A DNA stretch of 5,975 nucleotides from the NCBI GenBank assembly GCA_012800665.1, contig JAAZIW010000088.1, positions 1 to 5,975 on the forward strand, in the 5' to 3' direction. Positions 1 through 5,556 of this stretch are shown piece after piece (the stretch's first letter is position 1; every line of letters begins with the position of its first letter). The stretch comes from Rikenellaceae bacterium (GTDB lineage: Bacteria; Bacteroidota; Bacteroidia; Bacteroidales; UBA932). Position numbers and translations under genes: made by a program. Under the pieces are notes generated by a model. The model did not search any database. It had not been told where the DNA came from and saw only the letters and a list, made by a program, of their open reading frames with translations.

Positions 1-41
1 GCCAAATATCCTGCAAATTTAATGAAAGATTTTGAATAGGT
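1..41. other. Short region downstream of rodA, no terminator seen
   Basis: This AT-rich stretch follows the rodA stop codon. I see no GC-rich hairpin followed by a T run on the minus strand, so transcription may continue past the window edge or end further on. A TAAATTTG box lies on the minus strand at 21-14. It matches the Bacteroidota -7 consensus TAnnTTTG, but no TTTG is present 19-21 bases upstream, so I do not call it a promoter. No reading frame of note lies here. Confidence 0.5.
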
Positions 42-1334
42 TTAGAAGTATTTATTTTCCTGCCTGTCGAGGGCTATGAAGATGAACAGAAGTATTGTAA
101 AGGCCCATAGGGAGGAGCCTCCGTAACTTATGAAGGGCAGGGGGATGCCTATAACGGGCATAAGCCCGATGGTCATTCCCACATTGATAAGCAAATGCAT
201 GAACAGGCACGATGCCAGGCAATATCCGTATATGCGCGTGAAAGCCCCTCTGCTCTTTTCCGAATTCTTGATAATCCGTATTATCATAAAGGCATAAAGC
301 AGAATAACCACCGTACATCCCAAGAATCCCCACTCTTCCCCTATCGTGCAAAAAATGAAGTCGGTGCTTTGCTCCGGAACAAAGCCGTAGGTGGTCTGGG
401 TGCCTTGCAGGAATCCTTTTCCCCCAAATCCCCCCGAACCAATTGCTATCATGCTTTGACGCACATTATACCCGACTCCGGCAGGATCTTCCGTCATACC
501 TAACAATACCTCAATGCGCTTGCGCTGATGTTCTGCCAATACCTTCTCAAACACAAAACTGGTGCTCAGGCTCATTATAACCGTCCCTGCCACTCCCAAA
601 AACAATAGCGGCAAAGCCCTTCTTCTTTCGCGGGAATGGGGCCTGAAGTTGCGCAGTATAATCCAAAGCCCGATAAGCGCCGCCACTCCGACAACTATGA
701 GCGCCACCCATACAGAAGTCTTGAGAGTGAGTATAAAAAGTATAATGGCCGCTAAGATAATTACCAAATACCAGCCGGAAAGGCCCTCACGGAACATTGC
801 AAACATGAATCCCACATACACAAGGGCGGAGCCGGTTTCGCTTTCGGCCACAATGATAAGCATGGGGATAAGTACCGCCAGCATCACGCGCCAAAAATCC
901 TTCCTTCGATTAAACGAGAAGTTGCTTTTGCTCATGAGCGTCGCCAACATGAGCGAGGTGGTTATCTTGGAGATTTCGGCAGGTTGAAAGCTCACGGGGC
1001 CGAACTGGAACCACGAATGAGAGCCCTTCACTTCCGAGCCCAAGAAAATCACCGCCACAAGCAGCGCCACCACCACAAAATAAGCGGGGACGGAAATAAC
1101 CTCCCAAAGTCTGGGATTGATTGCGAAAAGAATCAGCGCAGCAATCCCGAAGGATGTCAGCATCCATATAAATTGTTTTCCGCTCCGACTGCCCCAGGCG
1201 AAGATACCGGACGGCTCGCTTGAATGGATGGAGGCATAAATACTAATCCACCCTATGAATACTAACAGAAGGTAGTAGAATACCAACTGCCAATCCACGG
1301 TTTTACCGAGCCCCCTGTCAATTTTCCTATTCAT
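42..1334 (-). CDS. rodA: RodA, SEDS-family peptidoglycan glycosyltransferase of the Rod complex
   Basis: RodA (MrdB) is the inner-membrane SEDS enzyme that polymerises glycan strands from lipid II during side-wall growth, working with the class B transpeptidase encoded just upstream. The 430-residue protein is strongly hydrophobic, with membrane segments near 14-36, 54-72, 77-98, 120-135, 147-163, 169-182, 187-204, 207-227, 240-260, 327-355, 364-394 and 402-422. SEDS signatures are clear: FQPAEISK at 116-123 (E120, matching the conserved Glu of E. coli RodA), GVGYNVRQSMIAIGSGGFGGKG at 286-307 (in two parts, GVGYN and QSMIAIGSGG), and PEQSTDFIF at 320-328, where D325 should be the essential periplasmic Asp (D262 in E. 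coli). The C-terminal GIPLPFISYGGSS (396-408) is the family hallmark. It is longer than the about 370 residues of E. coli RodA, the extra length lying between 183 and 268. The ATG overlaps the end of mrdA by 8 bases (ATGAATAG), which fixes the start and suggests coupled translation. FtsW is less likely given the mreBCD-mrdA context. Confidence 0.96.
   Translation of the reverse strand: MNRKIDRGLGKTVDWQLVFYYLLLVFIGWISIYASIHSSEPSGIFAWGSRSGKQFIWMLTSFGIAALILFAINPRLWEVISVPAYFVVVALLVAVIFLGSEVKGSHSWFQFGPVSFQPAEISKITTSLMLATLMSKSNFSFNRRKDFWRVMLAVLIPMLIIVAESETGSALVYVGFMFAMFREGLSGWYLVIILAAIILFILTLKTSVWVALIVVGVAALIGLWIILRNFRPHSRERRRALPLLFLGVAGTVIMSLSTSFVFEKVLAEHQRKRIEVLLGMTEDPAGVGYNVRQSMIAIGSGGFGGKGFLQGTQTTYGFVPEQSTDFIFCTIGEEWGFLGCTVVILLYAFMIIRIIKNSEKSRGAFTRIYGYCLASCLFMHLLINVGMTIGLMPVIGIPLPFISYGGSSLWAFTILLFIFIALDRQENKYF
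1327..1334 (-). promoter_or_regulatory. Eight-base overlap coupling mrdA and rodA
   Basis: ATGAATAG contains the rodA ATG and, in another frame, the mrdA TAG. A ribosome ending PBP2 synthesis would be placed right at the RodA start, fitting a need for matched amounts of the transpeptidase and glycosyltransferase that act as a pair. Confidence 0.75.
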
Positions 1335-3138
1335 CTTCTATGAATTTAAGGTCTAACATACGCCGTTCGAGGTCGGGACGGGAGATGGAGCCGGTGAGAT
1401 ATTTTTCCACCAATAGAGAGGCGATAGGGCAGGAGGTGCTTCCGCCCCAACCGCCGCCTTCCACATAACCCACAACGGCTATTTTAGGATTGTCCTTGGG
1501 GGCAAAGCAGATGAAAACAGAATTGTCCGCTCCATGCGGATTCTGCGCAGTGCCTGTTTTGCCGCAGATGTCGAGGCCCGGCACGCCTGCCCAGGAGGCT
1601 GTTCCTCCGCTTCCCCAGCCTGCATTGACTGCGAGCCACATGCCATCAACCACTTCCGAGAAATGCGTGCTGTCCACCATGGTGTAATGCTTTTCTGTAA
1701 AGTGGGGCGAAGAGTCTCTGACTATATGAGGGATTTTATACCAGCCCCGATTTGCCATTATGGCAGCAAGGTTGGCGATTTGCAGCGGAGTGGCGCCGAT
1801 TTCGCCCTGACCGACGGACAGGGACACTATATTGCTGAATTTCCATCTGTTTTTGCCGTATAGTTTGTCGTAATATTTGCTTGTCGGGATATTGCCCCCT
1901 AACTCTGAGGGAAAATCACTGCCTAAGGGAGCTCCGAAGCCGCAGCTCAGTACATATTCGCGCCATTTGTCAAAGGACTTGTCCATATCGCCGTCTTTCT
2001 CTAAGACATTTTTCAGAACATGGCAGAAATAGGCATTGCAGCTCATCATAACCGCTTCGGTAAGGTCGAGGGGGGAGCGGTGAGTGTGGCAGCCGAGCTT
2101 GAGGCTGCGGGTGTAATAATATCCGCGCGAACAAGAGTATTTATATGAGGGCTTCAGCACGCCTTCCTGCAGGCCGATGAGCCCGTTCACCAATTTGAAT
2201 ACCGAGCCGGGAGGATAGGATGCCTGCACCGTGCGGTTGAACATGGGTTTGTTGGGGTCCGTGACAAGCCGGGCGTAATTCTGACCTATATTAGCAAGTT
2301 CATCCACCGAAATCCCGGGACTGGAAACCATCGCCAAAATCTCGCCGGTCGAGGGCTCTATGGCTATGAGACTGCCTTTCTTGCCTTTCATGAGCTCCTG
2401 CCCATATTGCTGCAGGGGGGCGTCTATGGTTGTGGTTATATCTTTGCCGGGCACGGCATCCAAATCGAATTCCCCGTCTGCATAGGCGTCCTGGCGGCGG
2501 TTGCGCGAATCCCTTAGGAAAATATGATAACCCTTTGACCCCCTCAACTCTTTTTCTTTAATGGCTTCAAGGCCGGTCTTTCCTATATAGTCGCCGCTTC
2601 TATAAGCCTCCGGTTCGGCTTTGATTTCATTTGCATCCACCTCGTTTATGTATCCGAGAAGATTGCCGCCGGCATTATAGGGATAGTCGCGAATGCTCCG
2701 CACCTCACCGCGAAAGCCGGGGAAGGCATATTCGATTTCGGCAAAATACATATATTGCTCTACCGGCAGCTGCTTTACAAAAGTGAGGGTTTGATAGCCG
2801 ATGCGTGTGCGGTAAGTGCGATAATAATCCATCTTTTCGCGAATGAAATCGGGCTCGATTCCCAAGGCTTTTGCAAGCAGAAGGGTGTCGAAAGGCTGCA
2901 CCTCCCGTGGGGTGACTAAAATATTATAGGAGACCTTGTTGCCCACGAGCATAAGCCCGTTGCGGTCGTAGATTATGCCGCGGGGAGGGTAGATGGTTTC
3001 GTACACCATAGAGTTATTGGTGGAGTCGAGTTTGTAGGAGCCATCTAAAATTTGGATATAGAATAGTCTGCCAAGCAAAATGGCGACTACAACCCAAAGG
3101 CCTATAATTAGAATTTTCGCTCGATTCTCCTTGTCCAT
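1327..3138 (-). CDS. mrdA: Penicillin-binding protein 2 (class B), elongation transpeptidase
   Basis: PBP2 is the monofunctional D,D-transpeptidase that cross-links the glycan made by RodA during elongation, and it is a target of beta-lactams. The 603-residue protein has one N-terminal membrane anchor (about 8-29). A class B pedestal domain (about 45-230) follows, with PPRGIIYDRNG at 51-61, GYINEVDANE at 162-171 and YIGKTGLEAIKEKELRG at 184-200. The transpeptidase domain runs from about 235 to 580. Catalytic motifs are intact: SVFK at 312-315 (nucleophile S312), SCN at 366-368 and KTGT at 527-530. The ending GGWGGS...PIASLLVEKYL (563-581) is typical of Bacteroidota PBP2. C336, C350, H351/H353 and C367 form a possible metal site next to the SxN motif. 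The ATG lies 4 bases after the mreD stop, with a GGGAG 9 bases upstream inside mreD that could act as a weak ribosome site. The length is slightly below the 633 residues of E. coli PBP2. Division PBP3 (FtsI) is unlikely because of the rod-operon neighbours. Confidence 0.96.
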   Translation of the reverse strand: MDKENRAKILIIGLWVVVAILLGRLFYIQILDGSYKLDSTNNSMVYETIYPPRGIIYDRNGLMLVGNKVSYNILVTPREVQPFDTLLLAKALGIEPDFIREKMDYYRTYRTRIGYQTLTFVKQLPVEQYMYFAEIEYAFPGFRGEVRSIRDYPYNAGGNLLGYINEVDANEIKAEPEAYRSGDYIGKTGLEAIKEKELRGSKGYHIFLRDSRNRRQDAYADGEFDLDAVPGKDITTTIDAPLQQYGQELMKGKKGSLIAIEPSTGEILAMVSSPGISVDELANIGQNYARLVTDPNKPMFNRTVQASYPPGSVFKLVNGLIGLQEGVLKPSYKYSCSRGYYYTRSLKLGCHTHRSPLDLTEAVMMSCNAYFCHVLKNVLEKDGDMDKSFDKWREYVLSCGFGAPLGSDFPSELGGNIPTSKYYDKLYGKNRWKFSNIVSLSVGQGEIGATPLQIANLAAIMANRGWYKIPHIVRDSSPHFTEKHYTMVDSTHFSEVVDGMWLAVNAGWGSGGTASWAGVPGLDICGKTGTAQNPHGADNSVFICFAPKDNPKIAVVGYVEGGGWGGSTSCPIASLLVEKYLTGSISRPDLERRMLDLKFIEDE

Positions 3139-3142
3139 ATGC

Positions 3143-3646
3143 CTAATCTCCCATATCTAAAAGTCCGCTGAGCAAGAGTTGCACAGGGGCGCTTATAAGA
3201 GTGGAGAGGAACCATCTCAGCAGATTGAAGCCGAAGGAACGGGTGCCGGCGGCATCCACCCAAACATAAATGGCAAAGAAGATGGCAGTCGCTATAAGCA
3301 GCGAGAGAATCATTTTAACCAAGCCCTGCTTTTTTACGCTTATTTCCTCACCGCGGGAATATACCTCGTTTCCGAAAACAAGCACAACAATCCATCTCCT
3401 GAGGAATGCCACCGGAAGGAGGGCGACAACGCTGAGTCCGAGTATGCCGTGAGTGAAGAAATCTACCGTAAAGGCAGTTGCAAAAGCAACCAGCATAATG
3501 GCTGCATCATTGTGTTTAATGGGGATGCTGAGTATGAGGAGGGGGAGAAGGCTGATAATGATGTAAGGGCCGAGATTCAAGAGATTTCCCAACATCACCT
3601 GCACAATTACGAGCAGAAAATATATCAGCCGGTAATGCTTTCTCAT
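3143..3646 (-). CDS. mreD: MreD, membrane component of the rod-shape complex
   Basis: MreD is a small polytopic inner-membrane protein that pairs with MreC to bridge cytoplasmic MreB with RodA-PBP2. The 167 residues match the usual family size (about 160-180) and are mostly hydrophobic, with likely membrane segments at about 6-25, 26-42, 46-64, 68-92, 110-130 and 143-163. The stretch DFFTHGILGLS (62-72) fits the Asp-Gly-containing membrane motif of this family. A charged cytoplasmic or periplasmic loop (93-109, GNEVYSRGEEISVKKQG) lies mid-protein. MreD sequences diverge strongly, so the call rests as much on position between mreC and mrdA as on sequence. Its ATG overlaps the mreC stop by four bases (ATGA), which fixes the start and indicates coupling; mrdA begins 4 bases after its TAG. 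Confidence 0.9.
   Translation of the reverse strand: MRKHYRLIYFLLVIVQVMLGNLLNLGPYIIISLLPLLILSIPIKHNDAAIMLVAFATAFTVDFFTHGILGLSVVALLPVAFLRRWIVVLVFGNEVYSRGEEISVKKQGLVKMILSLLIATAIFFAIYVWVDAAGTRSFGFNLLRWFLSTLISAPVQLLLSGLLDMGD
3643..3646 (-). promoter_or_regulatory. ATGA start-stop overlap coupling mreC and mreD
   Basis: The mreD ATG and the mreC TGA share bases, the classic four-base junction for termination-reinitiation. It fixes the mreD start and suggests that MreC and MreD, which bind each other, are made in linked amounts. Confidence 0.8.
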
Positions 3647-4446
3647 TCTTCAAACCCTCCCATTCCATAATCGTTTTGGTTGTCCACAATGGCCACATAG
3701 CGAAGGGCGTTGAAGTCGAGGAAGAGCTCCACCTCCACCTCCTTCACAGAGCCGTCTACGGTTCTGCTTTTTCCGGTAAGGCCGAGCGGAATATCTGGAG
3801 GGAAGATGCCGGAGAAGCCGCTGGTCCAAACCGTATCTCCCTGAGCCACTTCAATATGCATGGGTATGTCTTTGAGTACGGCTAAATTGCTTCGGCGTCC
3901 GCTCCATTCCAAGGGGGATACGGCCCCATAGTGGCCTATGCGTGCGCTTACGCTTACCAACACATTTTGCAGGGTAATGCCGTAGCAGAAGTGCTCATCC
4001 ACCGCCTCTACTATTCCCACCACTCCGTTGGTTGCCACTATGCCGCTTTTCGTGGAAATGCCATCAGCGCTGCCCTTGTCTAATATTATATAATTATGCT
4101 GGGAGTTGCGGCTCATTTTTACAATTGTGGCCGGAGTGTATTTATAATGGCCTGTAAGGGTGTCTGCAACTGCTCCCGTAAGAGCTGATTTTTGTCCTTG
4201 CAGTTTCCTCAGCGCTTCAGACAAGCGTATATTCTCCTCGGAGAGGGCGCGGTTTTTTTCGCGCAGGCCGAAATAGCTTTTAATGTTTTCACCGCCTTGC
4301 CAGATTAAGCCTAAAACGCGATGGGTAGCCTTGTTAATCCATATATTCTGAAGACTTCGGGTGCTGTACAGCATAAAGATTGCGGCAAACTCCAAAACTA
4401 TGAAGATTACCGCATTTATTAAAGTGCTGTTTCTCTTGCCTGCCAT
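3643..4446 (-). CDS. mreC: MreC, rod-shape-determining periplasmic scaffold
   Basis: MreC is a bitopic protein that forms a periplasmic scaffold and activates PBP2-RodA. The 267-residue product shows the expected order. A short basic N-terminus (MAGKRNS) leads into a single membrane helix (about 9-28). A heptad-rich coiled coil follows (about 53-88, with LREKNRALSEENIRLSEAL at 61-79). The C-terminal beta-rich domain (about 100-258) includes ATIVKMSRNSQHNYIILDKGSADGI, spanning 106-130, and GIVATNGVVGIVEAVDEHF at 135-153; these are the classic conserved MreC segments (D-K-G-x-x-D-G-I and N-G-V-V-G). Length is in the usual family range. It starts 6 bases after the mreB stop and overlaps mreD by 4. 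No sign of truncation or frameshift. Confidence 0.96.
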   Translation of the reverse strand: MAGKRNSTLINAVIFIVLEFAAIFMLYSTRSLQNIWINKATHRVLGLIWQGGENIKSYFGLREKNRALSEENIRLSEALRKLQGQKSALTGAVADTLTGHYKYTPATIVKMSRNSQHNYIILDKGSADGISTKSGIVATNGVVGIVEAVDEHFCYGITLQNVLVSVSARIGHYGAVSPLEWSGRRSNLAVLKDIPMHIEVAQGDTVWTSGFSGIFPPDIPLGLTGKSRTVDGSVKEVEVELFLDFNALRYVAIVDNQNDYGMGGFEE

Positions 4447-4452
4447 GCCCTT

Positions 4453-5475
4453 CTATCGCATGAGGAAGGGGTAGCTGTCTGTGTCTTTCAGAGCCATGCG
4501 AGTGCCGCGTCCTACTGCGTGCAGCGGGTCTTCGGCCACATGGAATTTTATATTTACCTTATCGGTTAGTCGTTTGTCCAAGCCGCGAAGCAAAGCTCCT
4601 CCGCCCGAGAGATAAATTCCGTTTTCAACTATGTCGGAATACAGTTCGGGGGGAGTGAGTTCCAATACGTGGAGAATGCTGGTTTCTATCTTGGCGATGC
4701 TCTTGTCCAAGCAATGCGCTATTTCTTCGTGTGTGATGGTGGCTTCTACGGGATGTGCGGTCATCAGATTGGGGCCACGGACCACATAGGGCTCGGGTAT
4801 TTCATCCAAATCGGATATTACCGCACCTACGTCCAGCTTTATTTTTTCGGCCGTGATTTCACCCACCTTGATATTGTGCTGCTGGCGCAGATAATATTGA
4901 ATATCGTTTGTGAAAACATCTCCTGCGGTACGTATGCTGTCCTGCATAACCAAACCGCCAAGCGAGATGACGGCGATTTCGGTGGTGCCGCCTCCTATAT
5001 CCACCACCATATTGCCATTGGGCTCAAGAATCTCCAAGCCTATGCCTAAAGCGGCGGCCATTGGCTCATATATTAGATAAACATCGCGCCCGCCTGCATG
5101 TTCGGTGGAGTCGCGCACAGCCCTTATTTCCACCTCGGTGCTGCCTGATGGGATGCCTACCACGATTTTCAAATTCGGAGTGAAGATGGAGCGGCGTTTG
5201 CTGTTCACCTGTTTTATGAATCCCCTAATCATCATTTCGGCGGCGTTGAAGTCGGCTATTACGCCATCCTTCAAGGGACGTACCGTTTTGATGCCGGGAT
5301 TGCTGCGCTCATGCATCCGCTTTGCCTCTTTGCCTATTGCTATGCACTTGCCTGTATTATTGTCTATAGCTACGATGCTTGGTTCATCCAACAAAATATC
5401 CTCATTTTGATAGATGACTGTATTAGCTGTACCAAGGTCGACTGCGAGCTCTTGATTTAAAAAAGAAAAAGCCAT
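4453..5475 (-). CDS. mreB: MreB, actin-like rod-shape cytoskeletal ATPase
   Basis: MreB polymerises into ATP-bound, membrane-attached filaments that orient the elongation machinery. The 340-residue protein has the full actin-fold nucleotide-binding set: phosphate-1 DLGTANT at 13-19, the catalytic region YEPMAAALG with E137 (136-144), phosphate-2 DIGGGTTE at 159-166, and the adenosine motif LSGGGALL at 289-296. The N-terminus MAFSFLNQ carries F3, F5 and L6, suitable for the hydrophobic membrane insertion seen in MreB, rather than the longer amphipathic helix of E. coli. The C-terminus ending in GRGTRMALKD plus a short tail is normal. The ATG is the only sensible start because DLGTANT begins just 12 residues in. 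No Shine-Dalgarno precedes it; the leader is AT-rich and contains three TAATACTT repeats. It is the first gene of the five-gene operon. Confidence 0.98.
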   Translation of the reverse strand: MAFSFLNQELAVDLGTANTVIYQNEDILLDEPSIVAIDNNTGKCIAIGKEAKRMHERSNPGIKTVRPLKDGVIADFNAAEMMIRGFIKQVNSKRRSIFTPNLKIVVGIPSGSTEVEIRAVRDSTEHAGGRDVYLIYEPMAAALGIGLEILEPNGNMVVDIGGGTTEIAVISLGGLVMQDSIRTAGDVFTNDIQYYLRQQHNIKVGEITAEKIKLDVGAVISDLDEIPEPYVVRGPNLMTAHPVEATITHEEIAHCLDKSIAKIETSILHVLELTPPELYSDIVENGIYLSGGGALLRGLDKRLTDKVNIKFHVAEDPLHAVGRGTRMALKDTDSYPFLMR

Positions 5476-5484
5476 TTTACGAAT

Positions 5485-5516
5485 GGAAGTATTATGGAAG
5501 TATTAACAAGTATTAA
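5485..5516 (-). repeat. Three direct repeats of TAATACTT in the mreB leader
   Basis: On the minus strand TAATACTT occurs at 5515-5508, 5505-5498 and 5494-5487, with steps of 10 and 11 bases. The longer units are TTAATACTTG, TTAATACTTCC and ATAATACTTCC. They fill nearly the whole stretch between the predicted mreB transcript start and the start codon, the last unit ending 9 bases before the ATG. Possible roles are a cooperative protein site on one DNA face or an mRNA leader element; nothing in the sequence decides which. Confidence 0.7.
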
Positions 5517-5521
5517 ACAGA

Positions 5522-5529
5522 CAAATTTA
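5522..5529 (-). promoter_or_regulatory. Probable -7 element of the mreBCD-mrdA-rodA promoter
   Basis: TAAATTTG on the minus strand matches the Bacteroidota -7 consensus TAnnTTTG exactly. It would place the transcript start near 5516-5518 and give a leader of about 41-43 bases before the mreB ATG. The -33 element is poor: the nearest candidate is TATG at 5554-5551, 21 bases upstream, instead of TTTG. An 8-base AT-rich match can arise by chance, but its position ahead of the first operon gene supports it. Confidence 0.5.
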
Positions 5530-5541
5530 CATAAAATTGAC

Positions 5542-5549
5542 TAAATTTG
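5542..5549 (+). promoter_or_regulatory. Possible -7 element of the ispD promoter
   Basis: A second TAAATTTG, on the plus strand, matches TAnnTTTG and ends only 7 bases before the TTG start of ispD. If used, the transcript would begin near 5553-5555, leaving almost no leader. No TTTG is present 19-21 bases upstream, so the -33 element is missing. It may instead serve only as half of the inverted repeat with 5522-5529. Confidence 0.35.
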
Positions 5550-5556
5550 CCATACA

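Larger units (their letters stand above)
5522..5549. repeat. Inverted repeat CAAATTTA-N12-TAAATTTG between mreB and ispD
   Basis: The two arms (5522-5529 and 5542-5549) are perfect 8-base reverse complements around a 12-base spacer (5530-5541), with centres 20 bases apart, about two helical turns. Each arm is also a -7-like box pointing outward. It could be a back-to-back promoter pair, a dimeric operator, or both. The AT-only arms would make a very weak hairpin, so a terminator role is unlikely. Confidence 0.6.

Noticed and set aside
14..21. Minus-strand TAAATTTG after rodA as a promoter for the next gene
   Set aside because: No -33 TTTG at the right distance and no visible gene before the window edge; short AT-rich matches are expected by chance.
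562..987. Open frame of 141 codons on the plus strand inside rodA
   Set aside because: It lies fully antisense to conserved RodA segments, and its low-complexity Ser/Ile/Thr translation resembles no protein family.
3179..3670. Open frame of 163 codons on the plus strand opposite mreD and the end of mreC
   Set aside because: It is antisense to a well-placed mreD, its translation is rich in H, N, E and Q without recognisable domains, and it is the shadow expected from codon bias on the other strand.
5494..5544. Sixteen-codon frame ATG...TAA in phase with and just upstream of ispD, a possible leader peptide or longer N-terminus
   Set aside because: The TAA separates it from ispD, it is made largely of the mreB-leader repeats, and the predicted ispD transcript start lies after it. 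A real N-terminal extension would need a different base at the stop.
5545..5547. ATT as the ispD start codon
   Set aside because: ATT starts are extremely rare, and the TTG at 5557 gives an N-terminus of normal length.
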